Source: Cellulomonas sp. P24 (GTDB lineage Bacteria; Actinomycetota; Actinomycetes; Actinomycetales; Cellulomonadaceae). From it: a stretch of 64,000 nucleotides of DNA. Numbering within the stretch: the first letter of the stretch is position 1; each line of letters begins with the position of its first letter. The stretch is from positions 1,488,001 to 1,552,000 of the forward strand of contig NZ_JAJDFX010000002.1 of assembly GCF_024704385.1 (NCBI RefSeq), read 5' to 3'. A program made the position numbers and the translations under genes. This document shows positions 53,927-63,664 of this stretch, one piece after another. The notes beneath the pieces are model-generated. The model did no database searches and was not told where the DNA came from. It was given only the letters and a program-made list of their open reading frames with translations.

Positions 53927-54598
53927 TCAGGGGAGCGGGAAGCCGAGAACCTGGGCTGCGGTGCGGGGGTGGGGCTCGGAGGCCCAGACGGCTGCCATGC
54001 CGTCGGTGGCCGCCAGCGAGCGCAGCTCGGCGGCGTCGACGTAGAGCCGCCCGTTCAGATGGTCGGTCTCGTGCTGGATGATCCTCGCCTGCCAGCCCGT
54101 GAGCACCTCGTCCACCGGCACGCCACGTTCGTCCGTGGCCGTGAGCCGCACCGAGCGATGACGCACCGTCACCGCACTCCACCCATGGACGCTCAGACAC
54201 CCCTCGTAGAACGCCGCCCGATCGGTGCCGACCGCCTCGTAGCGAGGGTTCACGAGAACCCGGAACGCCAGCGGCTCTCGCTCCCGCGCCACTGCGAGGT
54301 CCGGGTCCAGCGGGCCGGGGTCCTCCACGACCGCGAGCGCGAGCGAGATGCCGATCTGCGGCGCCGCGAGACCGACGCCGGGAGCGTCGCGCATCGTGAC
54401 CCTCATGACGTCGATCAGTGCATCGAGCTCGGCCTCGGAGAGCTGCCCGTCGAACTGCACCGCGACCGCACGCAGCACCGGGTGGCCCGCCTGGACGATC
54501 GGCGCGGGCGTCGGCCCGTCGAGGACCCGCCTCACCTGGTCACGCACACCACGGGGTACCGGCCCGAGTGCGGACGGGATCTGCACCGGTCCGGTCAC
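53927..54598 (-). CDS. def: peptide deformylase
   Basis: 223 residues with all three motifs: [19 protein letters not shown] (metal Cys) and QHETDHLNG (HExxDH metal site; Glu general base). Removes N-formyl from nascent proteins. It is longer than E. coli Def at both ends, with an N-terminal helical segment [22 protein letters not shown] 54598 overlaps the glmM stop (GTGA). A nested palindrome lies just downstream. Confidence 0.95.
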   Translation of the reverse strand: MTGPVQIPSALGPVPRGVRDQVRRVLDGPTPAPIVQAGHPVLRAVAVQFDGQLSEAELDALIDVMRVTMRDAPGVGLAAPQIGISLALAVVEDPGPLDPDLAVAREREPLAFRVLVNPRYEAVGTDRAAFYEGCLSVHGWSAVTVRHRSVRLTATDERGVPVDEVLTGWQARIIQHETDHLNGRLYVDAAELRSLAATDGMAAVWASEPHPRTAAQVLGFPLP

Positions 54599-55944
54599 AG
54601 CACCAGACGCTCGCGGACCACGTCCGCGAGCGACGCGGCGATGAGCTCGGCGTGGTCCAGCTCCGCTGCCTCGACCATGACCCGGACGACCGGCTCCGTC
54701 CCGGACGGTCGCAGCAGCACCCGACCCCGGCTCCCGAGCTCCGCCTGCGCCTCCTCGACGGCCGCCAGCAGGGCGACGTCCGACCCCGCGCGCGCCTTGT
54801 CGACGCCACGCACGTTCACGAGGACCTGCGGCAGCCGGGTGACGAACCGTGCGAGGTCGGCGAGCGACCGGCCCGTCGAGACGACCCGGTGCGCGAGCTG
54901 CAGGGCAGAGAGCACTCCGTCGCCCGTGGTCGCATGGTCGCCGAGGATGATGTGACCCGACTGCTCGCCACCGAGGGAGTAGCCGCCCGTGCGCATCTCC
55001 TCGAGCACGTAGCGGTCGCCGACGCCGGTCTCCAGGACCGTGATGCCCGCGTCCGCCATCGCGAGCTTCAGCCCGAGGTTGCTCATGACGGTCGCGACGA
55101 GCGTGTCGTGGGCGAGCTCGCCCCGCTCGTGCAGCGCCACCGCGATGATGCCCATGATCTGGTCACCGTCCACGAGAGCCCCGGTGTGGTCCACCGCGAG
55201 GCAACGATCGGCGTCACCGTCGAACGCGACCCCGAGGTCGGCACCGGAGGCGACGACGACCGCCTGGAGCTGCTCCGGGTGGGTGCTCCCGCACGCGTCG
55301 TTGATGTTGCGTCCGTCCGGTGACGCGTTGATGACGACGACGTCGGCGCCCGCACGACGCAGGGCGGCCGGCCCGACCTCGCTCGCGGCGCCGTTCGCAC
55401 AGTCGACTGCGATCCGCAGACCGGCCAGCGGCGCGCCGACCGTCGACACGAGGTGGTCGATGTACGTCTCGCCGGCGGTCCCGGTGTCGAGCTGGATACG
55501 GCCGACGTCCGCCCCGGTCGGACGTTCCCACGGCTCGCGCAGCCGTGCCTCGATCGCATCCTCGACGTCGTCGTCGAGCTTGTGCCCACCGCGGGTGAAG
55601 AACTTGATGCCGTTGTCCGGCATCGGGTTGTGCGACGCCGAGATCATCACACCCAGGTCGACACCGAGGCTCCCGGTGAGGAACGCGACCGCAGGGGTCG
55701 GCAGGACTCCGACGTTCAGCACGTCGACGCCCGCGCTGGCCAGGCCGGCCGCGGTCGCAGCCGTGAGGAACTCCCCCGAGATACGAGGGTCGCGTCCGAT
55801 GACGGCCCGCGGACGACGGCCGTCGAAGGCGCCGATCGTCGCGAGCACATGGGCCGCCGCGACGGAGAGGTCGAGCGCGAGCTCAGCGGTGAGATCGCGG
55901 TTGGCCACACCGCGGACGCCATCGGTACCGAACAGTCGGGCCAT
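54595..55944 (-). CDS. glmM: phosphoglucosamine mutase
   Basis: 449 residues: [23 protein letters not shown], active-site serine loop [19 protein letters not shown], metal loop [26 protein letters not shown] and the C-terminal phosphate-binding [17 protein letters not shown]. Converts glucosamine-6-P to glucosamine-1-P after GlmS. ATG 55944 is preceded by AAGGAG. Followed by def in the same transcript. Confidence 0.96.
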   Translation of the reverse strand: MARLFGTDGVRGVANRDLTAELALDLSVAAAHVLATIGAFDGRRPRAVIGRDPRISGEFLTAATAAGLASAGVDVLNVGVLPTPAVAFLTGSLGVDLGVMISASHNPMPDNGIKFFTRGGHKLDDDVEDAIEARLREPWERPTGADVGRIQLDTGTAGETYIDHLVSTVGAPLAGLRIAVDCANGAASEVGPAALRRAGADVVVINASPDGRNINDACGSTHPEQLQAVVVASGADLGVAFDGDADRCLAVDHTGALVDGDQIMGIIAVALHERGELAHDTLVATVMSNLGLKLAMADAGITVLETGVGDRYVLEEMRTGGYSLGGEQSGHIILGDHATTGDGVLSALQLAHRVVSTGRSLADLARFVTRLPQVLVNVRGVDKARAGSDVALLAAVEEAQAELGSRGRVLLRPSGTEPVVRVMVEAAELDHAELIAASLADVVRERLVL

Positions 55945-56032
55945 CAGCTGACTCCTTCGTCGTCTTCCGGCCTCGGACGATGCCGCGACCACCGGGTGAC
56001 GGCCGCGAGGTGCACGGTCGTCAGGAGAGGCC

Positions 56033-56064
56033 GATGGCCCCGATGGTCGTCCATCGGGGCCATC
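56033..56064 (-). terminator. terminator after the rplM-rpsI operon
   Basis: GATGGCCCCGATGG (56033-56046) and CCATCGGGGCCATC (56051-56064) form a perfect 14-bp stem with a 4-base loop, 17 bases past the rpsI stop. Confidence 0.8.
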
Positions 56065-56080
56065 GTCGCGCGACGACTGG

Positions 56081-56569
56081 TCAGCGCTTGGAGTACTGCG
56101 GGGCCTTGCGGGCCTTCTTGAGACCGGCCTTCTTGCGCTCGACCACTCGGGCGTCGCGCGTGAGGAACCCGGCCTTCTTGAGCGCCGCGCGGTTGTGCTC
56201 GGCGTCGATCGCGTTCAGCGCGCGGGCGATACCGAGGCGCAGGGCGCCGGCCTGGCCGGTCACGCCGCCGCCGGTGATGCGGGCGATCACGTCGAAGCGG
56301 CCCTCGACGTCGACGAGCTTCAGCGGAGAGTTGACCAGCTGCTGGTGCACCTTGTTCGGGAAGTAGTCCTCGATGGTACGGCCGTTGATCTTCCACTGGC
56401 CGGTGCCGGGGACGAGCCGCACGCGGGCGATCGCTTCCTTGCGGCGCCCCAGGGCCTGCCCCGGAGCCGTGATGCTCTGACCGCGGCCCGTGGGGGCGAC
56501 GGTCTCGGTGGTGTACGTGCTGGGCGTGTCGTCGCCCTCAAGGTCGATGTCGACCGTGGTCTCGGCCAC
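56081..56569 (-). CDS. rpsI: 30S ribosomal protein S9
   Basis: 162 residues. Core text [52 protein letters not shown] and the basic tail [10 protein letters not shown] that reaches the P-site tRNA. An acidic N-terminal extension of about 35 residues precedes the core, common in actinobacteria. GTG 56569; 50 bases downstream of rplM, the universal pair. Confidence 0.97.
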   Translation of the reverse strand: MAETTVDIDLEGDDTPSTYTTETVAPTGRGQSITAPGQALGRRKEAIARVRLVPGTGQWKINGRTIEDYFPNKVHQQLVNSPLKLVDVEGRFDVIARITGGGVTGQAGALRLGIARALNAIDAEHNRAALKKAGFLTRDARVVERKKAGLKKARKAPQYSKR

Positions 56570-56619
56570 TGGTGGTGTCCTCGCGTCCTGTGTCGTGACT
56601 GCTCGCAGCGGGCCGAGGC

Positions 56620-57063
56620 CTACTGCGCAACCTGGGTGATCTCGAAGGGCTGCGGCTGCTGCGCCGCGTGCGGGTGCTCCGGTCCGGCGTAGACCTTGAG
56701 CTTCCCCAGCTGCGAGCGCGAGAGCGAGTTCTTCGGGAGCATGCCGCGGACGGCCTTCTCCACAGCCCGCTCAGGCCGGGTCTCGAGCAGCTCCGAGTAG
56801 GCGACCGAGCGAAGACCGCCCGGGTAGCCCGAGTGGCGGTACGCGAGCTTGTTCTCGCGCTTGTTGCCGGTCAGTGCGACCTTGCCCGCGTTGATGACGA
56901 TGACGAAGTCACCGTTGTCGACGTGCGGGGCATAGGTGGCCTTGTGCTTGCCGCGCAGCAACGTGGCCACGTGGGTGGCCAGACGGCCCAGGACGACATC
57001 AGTAGCGTCGATGACGTACCAGGTCCGCTCGACGTCGCCGGGCTTCGGGGTGTACGTGCGCAC
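56620..57063 (-). CDS. rplM: 50S ribosomal protein L13
   Basis: 147 residues, the usual length: [119 protein letters not shown] 57063 is chosen because the family starts at VRTYTPK; longer frames upstream add non-conserved residues. First gene of the L13-S9 operon. Confidence 0.97.
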   Translation of the reverse strand: MRTYTPKPGDVERTWYVIDATDVVLGRLATHVATLLRGKHKATYAPHVDNGDFVIVINAGKVALTGNKRENKLAYRHSGYPGGLRSVAYSELLETRPERAVEKAVRGMLPKNSLSRSQLGKLKVYAGPEHPHAAQQPQPFEITQVAQ

Positions 57064-57236
57064 GGTCGTAAGCCTTCGTTTCGTGGAGCTGGGTGTGTTC
57101 ACGGCGAGCACCCGCATAGGGCGGGAGCGCCGATGAGTGCTGTCGTCGCATCGTCTTGGGACCCGGCGAGTGGGAGCACCGGTCCTCAGGAGGACGCACA
57201 ACGACACATCACAGTAGCCGCCGGGGTACTGACGGG

Positions 57237-58214
57237 TCAAAACGATGCGCCCGGACCGCCCCGCCCCTCGCGCTCAGCCGCTCCGGTCGGCGGCATCCGA
57301 GGCTCGGCCCCCTGGTGCAACGCGCGGCTCGCGGCTCCGACGACGCGCTCGGTCAGGTCGTCGAGCGCGGGGGTGCGGAGCCGCCAGTGCTGCCAGTGCA
57401 GCGAGACGTCGAGGTGGTGACCCGGTGCGAGCTCCACGAGCGTACCCGCCGCGAGCAGCGCGCCGGCGGCGAGGTCCGGGACCATCCCCCAACCGAGCCC
57501 GTGGCGGACCAGGTCCACGAAGGCCGACGACGACGGCACGTAGTGGACCGGAGGTTCTCCTCTGCCCGGGCCGTGCGTGCGCAGGAACGTCTCCTGGAGC
57601 GCGTCCTTGCGGTTGAACGTCAGGAGCGGCGCACGATCGAGTGCACCCAGCCCGTCGGCGAGCCATCGGTCGACGTAGGCGGGTGAGGCGACGGCGAGAT
57701 ACCGCATCGCACCCAACGGTCGCGCGCGACACCCCTGGACCGCGTGCGCGTCCGCGGTCACCGCAGCCATGACGGTGCCGTCCCGGAGGAGCTCCGCGGA
57801 GTGGTCCTGGTCCTCACGGTGCAGGTCGAGTCGTACCCCCTCCGGGAGCCCGATCAGCGCATCGGGGAACCAGGTCGAGAGCGAGTCCGCGTTGACGGCG
57901 ACCGCCATCCGGACCACGCCCGGGTCATCGGCACCGTCTGGGCCGAGGGCACCCGTGCGGCGCACGTCGCGGAACGACTCGCCCTCGAGCAGTGCGAGCT
58001 GGCCGGCCAGACGGACGAGCACGTTCCCCGCCTCCGTCGCGCGGCACGGACGGGACCGGCGGACCAGCACCTGGCCGACGTGCTGCTCGAGCGCCTTGAC
58101 GCGCTGGCTCACCGCGGACGGTGTCACGTGCAGTCGTCGCGCGGCCGCGTCGAAGGTGCCCTCCTCGACCACGGCGGCCAGGGCGTCGAGCTGCGCACCG
58201 TCGAACCTCATCAT
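57237..58214 (-). CDS. LysR-family regulator, ArgP/LysG type
   Basis: 325 residues. N-terminal LysR HTH ([44 protein letters not shown]) in the ArgP/IciA style, then a ligand-binding domain with [18 protein letters not shown] and a C-terminal Gly/Pro-rich tail of about 30 residues. Divergent from a LysE-type exporter, the textbook LysG-LysE arrangement; likely activates export when Lys/Arg or another basic amino acid accumulates. Start ATG 58214 or the adjacent 58211, both behind TAGCAT. Confidence 0.9.
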   Translation of the reverse strand: MMRFDGAQLDALAAVVEEGTFDAAARRLHVTPSAVSQRVKALEQHVGQVLVRRSRPCRATEAGNVLVRLAGQLALLEGESFRDVRRTGALGPDGADDPGVVRMAVAVNADSLSTWFPDALIGLPEGVRLDLHREDQDHSAELLRDGTVMAAVTADAHAVQGCRARPLGAMRYLAVASPAYVDRWLADGLGALDRAPLLTFNRKDALQETFLRTHGPGRGEPPVHYVPSSSAFVDLVRHGLGWGMVPDLAAGALLAAGTLVELAPGHHLDVSLHWQHWRLRTPALDDLTERVVGAASRALHQGAEPRMPPTGAAEREGRGGPGASF

Positions 58215-58219
58215 CAGAG

Positions 58220-58225
58220 ATGCTA
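58220..58225 (-). promoter_or_regulatory. -10 element of leaderless LysR gene
   Basis: TAGCAT, 5 bases before ATG 58214 and 8 bases before ATG 58211. Confidence 0.45.
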
Positions 58226-58270
58226 ATGGACCGTCAGAAACATGAACTGGTGTGAACCTGGGCGGACGCC

Positions 58271-58276
58271 TACGGT
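58271..58276 (+). promoter_or_regulatory. -10 element for the lysE transcript
   Basis: TACGGT with a 6-base spacer to ATG 58283, the same layout as the leaderless genes in this window; it would place the transcript start on the small upstream ORF, not on lysE itself. Confidence 0.5.
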
Positions 58277-58282
58277 CGGCCC

Positions 58283-58372
58283 ATGTCCGCTCCCACCACC
58301 CGTCGGCACCCCGCCGCCGCGCCCCTGCAACGTGATCCGTCGTGCGCGCCCGTGCCGGGCCCGGCTCGATGA
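58283..58372 (+). CDS. 29-codon upstream ORF overlapping lysE
   Basis: ATG 58283 follows the -10 element by six bases. It encodes 29 residues ([18 protein letters not shown], then Pro/Ala-rich, five Arg in all) and stops at TGA 58370-58372, overlapping the lysE ATG as ATGA. The LysE N-terminus from 58369 is the family norm, so this is not a missed N-terminal extension. It probably couples translation of lysE; a regulatory role in sensing arginine or lysine is speculation. Too short for homology. Confidence 0.45.
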   Translation: MSAPTTRRHPAAAPLQRDPSCAPVPGPAR

Positions 58373-58965
58373 CCATCGCCGTCCAGGGCTTCCTCACCGG
58401 GCTCTCGCTGATCGTCGCGATCGGCGCCCAGAACGCCTTCGTGCTGCGGCAGGGGATCCGCCGGGAGTTCGTCCTCACGGTCGTCACGGTGTGCGCACTC
58501 GCCGACGCCGTCCTGGTGACGGCGGGCATCGTCGGGCTCGGGGCGGCGATCACCGCACACCCGGCTGCTCTCACCGTGGCACGGTTCGGGGGCGCCGCCT
58601 TCCTGGCCGCGTTCGGCGTCCTGGCGCTCCGCAGGGCCCGACGTCCTGGGCGCCTGGTCCCGGCGGACGACGCACCCGCGACGCACCTCGGGGTCCTTGT
58701 CGCCTGTCTCGGCTTCACGTTCCTCAACCCGCACGTGTACCTGGACACGGTGGTGCTGCTGGGGAGCCTCGCGAGTCAGCACGGGGACCCGGGCCGGTGG
58801 GCCTTCGGCGCAGGGGCAGCGGCCGCCAGCGTGGTCTGGTTCACCGGCCTGGGGTTCGGTGCGCGACGTCTGCGCCCGCTCTTCGCGCGGCCACGCTCGT
58901 GGCAGGTGCTCGACTACGGAGTGGCCGCCGTCATGCTCACGCTGGCCGTCACGCTCGTCGCCTGA
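58369..58965 (+). CDS. LysE/ArgO-type amino-acid exporter
   Basis: 198 residues, six predicted membrane helices. [28 protein letters not shown] is the LysE signature, followed by [54 protein letters not shown] and a terminal helix. Exports basic amino acids (Lys, Arg or toxic analogues) driven by proton gradient. ATG 58369 overlaps the stop of the small upstream ORF; regulator encoded divergently. No Shine-Dalgarno of its own, consistent with coupling. Confidence 0.92.
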   Translation: MTIAVQGFLTGLSLIVAIGAQNAFVLRQGIRREFVLTVVTVCALADAVLVTAGIVGLGAAITAHPAALTVARFGGAAFLAAFGVLALRRARRPGRLVPADDAPATHLGVLVACLGFTFLNPHVYLDTVVLLGSLASQHGDPGRWAFGAGAAAASVVWFTGLGFGARRLRPLFARPRSWQVLDYGVAAVMLTLAVTLVA

Positions 58966-58992
58966 CCCTCGTCACCCCCGGACCCACCCCGC

Positions 58993-59053
58993 GTCGAGTG
59001 GAGCGTTCTGCCACGGACACGCGGGCGTGTCGTGGCAGAACGCTCCACTCGAC
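58993..59053. terminator. 61-base palindrome, bidirectional terminator between lysE and the ABC-F gene
   Basis: Arms 58993-59015 and 59031-59053 are perfect 23-bp complements (GTCGAGTGGAGCGTTCTGCC and complement), and the inner ACACGC/GCGTGT adds 6 bp with one bulge. It lies 27 bases after lysE and 60 bases after the convergent ABC-F gene. Its length and lack of a T-run also fit a dispersed palindromic repeat. Confidence 0.75.
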
Positions 59054-59112
59054 CGACCGCCGACCGACCGCCGGGCGAGCGGGCGGGCGCGCGCGCGAGC
59101 GGGCGGGCGGGG

Positions 59113-60795
59113 TCAGCGCGCGCGGTGCACGCGGGCCGAGTCCCAGACCGCTTCCGGGGTCTCGACGACCTCGCCGTCCGCCCCGAACACCAAGAACCGG
59201 TCGAACCCGCGCGCGAACCACCGATCGTGCGTCACCGCCAGCACCGTCCCCTCGAAGGCCGCGAGACCGGCCTCGAGAGCCTCGGCCGAGTGCAGGTCGA
59301 GGTTGTCGGTGGGCTCGTCGAGGAGCAGCAGCGTCGCGCCGCCGAGCTCGAGCAGCAGGATCTGCAGCCGCGCCTGCTGGCCCCCCGAGAGCGTCTCGTA
59401 CTGCTGCTCGGCCGCGGCGACGAGCTCGTACCGGTCGAGGGCCTTGCTGGCCTGCTCCCTCCCGAGCCCGGCGCGATGGCCGGTGCCGCGGTGCAGGATC
59501 TCCAGGAGCGTGCGTCCCGTCAGCTCGGGGTGCGAGTGGTTCTGCGCGAACCAGCCCGGCCGCACCCGCGACCCGAGCACCACACGGCCGTCGTGCCGCA
59601 CCGGGGCGACGACGACGTCGTCCGCGGGCTCGTGGTCCGGCCCCGGGTCCGATCCCCCACCCGCCAGCAGTCGCAGGAAGTGCGACTTGCCCGAGCCGTT
59701 CGACCCGAGCACCGCGACGCGCTCACCGAACCACACCTCGAGGTCGAACGGCTTCATCAGGCCGGTGAGCTCGAGGGCGGTCGCCACGACGGCACGCTTG
59801 GCCGTCCGCCCGCCGGTCAGCCGCACGCGCACGTTCTGCTCACGCGCCATGACCTGCGGCGGCCCCGCCTCCTCGAACTTGCGCAGCCGGGTCTGTGCCG
59901 CCTGGTAGCGGGAGGCCAGGCCGTCGTTGAACGCCGCCTTGTTCTTGAGGGTGAAGACGAGGTCCTTCAGCTTGGTGTGCTCCTCCTCCCAGCGCCGGGT
60001 GAGCTCCTCGAGCCGCGAACGCCGGTCGTCGCGCGCCGCACCGAACGTCGCGAACCCGCCTCCGTGCACCCAGACCGTGCTGCCCGACGCCGTCGGCTCC
60101 AGGCTGGCCACCTGGGTCGCGGTACGCGACAGCAGCTCGCGGTCGTGGCTGACGTACAGCACCGTCTTCGTCGACGCTGCGAGCTGGGTCTCCAGCCAGC
60201 GCTTGGTCGGGACGTCCAGGTAGTTGTCCGGCTCGTCGAGGAGCAGCACCTCCTCCGGGCCGCGCAGCAGCGCCTCGAGGACGAGTCGCTTCTGCTCACC
60301 ACCCGAGAGCGTGCGCACCGCGCGCCACTGCGCCTTCTCGAACGGGATCGACAGCACCGAGTCCGTGACCTGGTCCCAGCCCGCCTCTGCCTCGTAGCCG
60401 CCGACGTCCGCCCAGTCCACGAGAGCCGTCGCGTACCTCATCTGCGACGGCTCGTCGTCGACCGTCATGATCGCCTCCTCCGCGGCGACCAGCTCGGCAG
60501 CCGCGTCACGGATCGCCGCCGGGGCGAGGGAAGCGAGGAGGTCCCGGATCGATCGGTCGTCGTCGATCCGGCCGACGAACTGCCGCATGATCCCGAGCCC
60601 ACCGCTCCGGGCGACCGTCCCGCCGTGCGGCTTCTCGTCGCCGGCGACGATGCGCAGCAGCGTCGTCTTTCCCGCGCCGTTCGGCCCGACGAGTGCCACC
60701 TTCGCGCCGTCGGCGACCCGGAGGTCGACCTCGTCGAGCAGCGGTCGCCCGTCGGGCAGGAAGTAGCTGACTGCGCTGATGTCGACGTGGCCCAC
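59113..60795 (-). CDS. ABC-F family ATPase
   Basis: 560 residues with two ATPase domains and no membrane helices. Domain 1: GPNGAGKTTLLRIVAGDEKP, LSGGEQKRLVLEALLRGP, LLLDEPDNYLDVP. Linker rich in charged residues (RRSRLEELTRRWEEEHTKL). Domain 2: GSNGSGKSHFLRLLAGG, LSGGQQARLQILLLELGGATLLLLDEPTDNLDLHSAE. ABC-F proteins act on the ribosome, as translation factors or in antibiotic protection; which role cannot be told. The GTG 60795 start (VGHVDISAVSYFLPDGRPLL) matches the family N-terminus. Confidence 0.9.
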   Translation of the reverse strand: MGHVDISAVSYFLPDGRPLLDEVDLRVADGAKVALVGPNGAGKTTLLRIVAGDEKPHGGTVARSGGLGIMRQFVGRIDDDRSIRDLLASLAPAAIRDAAAELVAAEEAIMTVDDEPSQMRYATALVDWADVGGYEAEAGWDQVTDSVLSIPFEKAQWRAVRTLSGGEQKRLVLEALLRGPEEVLLLDEPDNYLDVPTKRWLETQLAASTKTVLYVSHDRELLSRTATQVASLEPTASGSTVWVHGGGFATFGAARDDRRSRLEELTRRWEEEHTKLKDLVFTLKNKAAFNDGLASRYQAAQTRLRKFEEAGPPQVMAREQNVRVRLTGGRTAKRAVVATALELTGLMKPFDLEVWFGERVAVLGSNGSGKSHFLRLLAGGGSDPGPDHEPADDVVVAPVRHDGRVVLGSRVRPGWFAQNHSHPELTGRTLLEILHRGTGHRAGLGREQASKALDRYELVAAAEQQYETLSGGQQARLQILLLELGGATLLLLDEPTDNLDLHSAEALEAGLAAFEGTVLAVTHDRWFARGFDRFLVFGADGEVVETPEAVWDSARVHRAR

Positions 60796-60917
60796 GTGAC
60801 CAGTGTCGCGGGTGCCCCGTCGGAGGACGAATCGTTTTGTCGGCGGACGGGCGTCTTCACCCCGCCGATGGCTCGCGACCACTGGCGTGACGCACCCGGC
60901 GGTGAGACGTTGGAGCC

Positions 60918-61322
60918 ATGAACGACGACACGCCTTCGACGAACACCGACCCGGCCCTCGGGTCCGAGGGCGAGTCCGACCAGCTCTCGCTGGAGGACAC
61001 CCTCGAGGACCGAGGCGTCGACGACCTCCTCGACGAGGGGTACTCGCCCCCGGAGCGACCACGGTCGAACCACTACGGCGAGACCGCGTGGGAGCAGCAC
61101 CATCGCGAGCCGCTCGACCAGCGCCTCGCCGAGGAAGAACCGGAGATCTGGGCACCGGTCCGGCGCCCGCGCCCGGACAAGCTCCGCTCCGGGCGTCTCA
61201 TGGCGGACGAGTTCGCGATCGACGGCGAGTCCGGCAACGACACGATCGCGCACGACGTGGGCATCGACGGCGGCGCAGCGAGCGCCGAGGAGGCCGCGGT
61301 GCACGTCATCGAGGAACCCTGA
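60918..61322 (+). CDS. DUF5709 domain protein
   Basis: 134 residues, very acidic, no membrane helix. LEDRGVDDLLDEGYSPPERPRSNHYGETAWEQHHREPLDQRLAEEEPEIW and RSGRLMADEFAIDGESGNDTIAHDVGIDGGAASAEEAAVH are the conserved blocks of DUF5709, a small actinobacterial family of unknown function. GGAG precedes ATG 60918. Convergent with truA. Confidence 0.85.
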   Translation: MNDDTPSTNTDPALGSEGESDQLSLEDTLEDRGVDDLLDEGYSPPERPRSNHYGETAWEQHHREPLDQRLAEEEPEIWAPVRRPRPDKLRSGRLMADEFAIDGESGNDTIAHDVGIDGGAASAEEAAVHVIEEP

Positions 61323-61362
61323 CGGGACGACGGCACCCGCGCTCGATCGGCGCCCGCCCTGA

Positions 61363-62268
61363 TCAGCAGCCCGCGCCGCCCGCGCCTGGAACCCGCAGGA
61401 CGTCGACCTCGTCGTGGGACCGGATCGCGCGCGTCTGCTCCGCGCGGGACGCGAGCTGCTCGTCCGGCGGGTAGGTGACCTCCTCGAGCGTCAGCCCGTT
61501 GGCCGGCACGACGGCTCCGGCGGGGTCACGTAGCCGCCCGCTCAGCAGCTCTGCGAGCCACCCGGTCGAACGTCGGCCCTCCCCCACGGCGAGACTCGCG
61601 CCGACGAGCGCCCGCACCATGCTGTGGCAGAACGCGTCCGCCTGCACGTGCGCCACCACCAGGGCGGCATCCGGGCCGGTGGACGGCCGCTCCCAGTCGA
61701 GGACCTCGAGCGTCCGGATGGTCGTCGCCCCCTCGCGCGGCTTGCAGAAGGCCGCGAAGTCGTGACGTCCGACGAGGGTGCGGGCTCCCTCCTGCATCGC
61801 CACGACGTCGAGCGCACGACGGTGCCACAGCACGTGGGACCGCCGGAGCGGGTCGCGGGTCACCGGGTCGTCGGAGACGCGGTACACGTACCTCCGGCGC
61901 AACGCCGAGAAACGCGCGTCGAACCCTTCCGGTGCCGGTGCTGCGCGGTGCACGACGACGTCCGTCGGCAGCACGCCGGCGAGCCGTGCCACCAGCGCAT
62001 CCTGCGGGCTGCGATCCGACCGTCCGCGCACCGCCTCCCAGAGGCCGTCGTCGACGTCGACATGGGCCACCTGACCGCGGGCATGCACACCGGCGTCGGT
62101 TCGCCCCGCCACGGTCAGGCGCGGCGTCGGCAGACCGGGACGCGCCGTCCGCAGCACCAGAGCGAGCGCATCCTCGACGACGCCCTGAACGGTCCGGCGT
62201 CCCGGCTGCCGGGCCCAGCCGGCGAAGTCGGTGCCGTCGTAGGAGAGGTCGAGGCGGATCCGGATCAC
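61363..62268 (-). CDS. truA: tRNA pseudouridine synthase A
   Basis: 301 residues: [32 protein letters not shown], catalytic Asp in [30 protein letters not shown] and [20 protein letters not shown]. Modifies U38-40 in tRNA anticodon arms. Leaderless start: TACCGT, 7 bases, GTG 62268. Usually in the ribosomal rplM region of actinobacteria; here about 5 kb from rplM. Confidence 0.95.
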   Translation of the reverse strand: MIRIRLDLSYDGTDFAGWARQPGRRTVQGVVEDALALVLRTARPGLPTPRLTVAGRTDAGVHARGQVAHVDVDDGLWEAVRGRSDRSPQDALVARLAGVLPTDVVVHRAAPAPEGFDARFSALRRRYVYRVSDDPVTRDPLRRSHVLWHRRALDVVAMQEGARTLVGRHDFAAFCKPREGATTIRTLEVLDWERPSTGPDAALVVAHVQADAFCHSMVRALVGASLAVGEGRRSTGWLAELLSGRLRDPAGAVVPANGLTLEEVTYPPDEQLASRAEQTRAIRSHDEVDVLRVPGAGGAGC

Positions 62269-62275
62269 GCAGGCA

Positions 62276-62281
62276 ACGGTA
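62276..62281 (-). promoter_or_regulatory. -10 element of leaderless truA
   Basis: TACCGT with a 7-base spacer to GTG 62268. Confidence 0.5.
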
Positions 62282-62471
62282 CCGATCGGCACCGCCTCGA
62301 CGGGCACCGGACCGGCTCCCGCCACGACGTCAGACGTCGAACGACAACGCCAGACCCGCACCACGTCGTCAGGCCCCGCACGACGCACCAGGGTGCCGGT
62401 CGTGCGCGCCACGGCCCGTCGCGAGCGGACCGCTCAACCGGTCGCGGCGGCGCCGGCGTCACCGAGCCCGA

Positions 62472-63539
62472 TCAGCGGACGTACTCGAAGTGCCACGGCT
62501 CCGGGTTGCCGCCGTTCTGCAGCGCCCACTCCGGTGCCGCCCAGCCGAACCGCGGTCCGTTCGCCACCATCCACTCGTAGCCTGGCGTCCCGAAGCCGTA
62601 GAGCGGGTTCCCGTCCGCCCCGACGGCGTCGTCGATGTCGATCGCCTTCCCCCAGCCGTGGTTGGAGGTCCCCGGGATCGCCGCGCGCGGGGACCCGTAG
62701 CGCGCGAAGGTCGCGACCTGCTGGTCGTAGGAGCGGTAGCACGACTCCGGCCACGGATCGATCGGCAGCGGGATCCCGAACTGTGCGCGGTACGCGTCGG
62801 AGAATGCGACGAGGTCCGGGAGCGCGCGGCACAGGACCTGGTGATCGCTGAGGAACGGGATGTCGCACAGCAGCGAGGGGTCGACGCGACCGTTCGAGCC
62901 GTCGTACGTCGCAGCCGCCGCGACCGGGGTGGTGGCGGCCGCGGCACGCTGGGCCGATGCGGCTTCGGCGGCCGCGCTCGCCTCAGCCGCGGCACTGGCC
63001 TCAGCCGCTGCGCTCACCACGGCAGCGGCGCTTGCCTCGGCCGCTGCGCTGGCCCGGGCTGTCGCCGCCGCGTCGGCGTCGCGAGCAGACTGCCACGCGG
63101 CCTGAGCGCGTCGCAGCGCGTCGATCGCCGCACGAAGGTCCTCGGCCGCGGAGGTCAGGCGATCGACGTCGGCGTGCGTCGGCGTGCCCGCGAGCATCGG
63201 CCGCGAGGTCGTGAGCGCGACCTGCACGGCCCGACGTTCGCCGTCAGCCGTCGTGACCGTGTCCGTCGCCGCGACCAGCGAGTCCGCCGTGTCCACGAGC
63301 CCGGCAAGGACGTCACGTGCGGACCGGGCACCGGCCGCGTCCGCCGCCGCGACGCGCGCGTCGGCCTCCCGTACCTGGGCCGACGCTGCGCGCTGGTCCG
63401 CGACGGTGAACCACGCGGTCACGGCGAGACAGAGGACGGCGACGACGGCGACGACCGGGTGGGCCCGCGACGACCGCGCGACCATCCGCACGGCTCTGGT
63501 CGTCGGCGAGCGGTGGCGTGGTCGCAGCGTCTGATTCAT
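62472..63539 (-). CDS. D-alanyl-D-alanine carboxypeptidase, M15/VanY type, membrane anchored
   Basis: 355 residues. An N-terminal membrane anchor (HPVVAVVAVLCLAVTAWFTVA) after a basic segment, a helical stalk, an Ala/Ser/Glu-rich repeat (AAAEASAAA units, about residues 150-190), then the M15 peptidase domain with zinc ligands in GTSNHGWGKAIDIDDAVG and WHFEYV, plus SCYRSYDQQVATFARYG. Trims D-Ala from peptidoglycan stems outside the cell. ATG 63539; divergent from the ROK kinase. Confidence 0.9.
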   Translation of the reverse strand: MNQTLRPRHRSPTTRAVRMVARSSRAHPVVAVVAVLCLAVTAWFTVADQRAASAQVREADARVAAADAAGARSARDVLAGLVDTADSLVAATDTVTTADGERRAVQVALTTSRPMLAGTPTHADVDRLTSAAEDLRAAIDALRRAQAAWQSARDADAAATARASAAAEASAAAVVSAAAEASAAAEASAAAEAASAQRAAAATTPVAAAATYDGSNGRVDPSLLCDIPFLSDHQVLCRALPDLVAFSDAYRAQFGIPLPIDPWPESCYRSYDQQVATFARYGSPRAAIPGTSNHGWGKAIDIDDAVGADGNPLYGFGTPGYEWMVANGPRFGWAAPEWALQNGGNPEPWHFEYVR

Positions 63540-63652
63540 CCCGTCCTCGGAGGCCGGTCGATGCAGGTCGCACATGCAGCAGGTCGGACCGCACTCTACC
63601 CGAGGGGCGCTGAGATGCCGAAGGTACCTCGAGCGAGGCCGAGGGCGGCGGC

Positions 63653-63658
63653 TAGCCT
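63653..63658 (+). promoter_or_regulatory. -10 element of leaderless ROK kinase gene
   Basis: TAGCCT with a 6-base spacer to ATG 63665. Confidence 0.55.
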
Positions 63659-63664
63659 GGACGG

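Noticed and set aside
56500-57240. tRNA or other RNA genes
   Set aside because: No cloverleaf or CCA-type pattern was recognised anywhere in the window by eye; a covariance-model search would be needed to exclude small RNAs.
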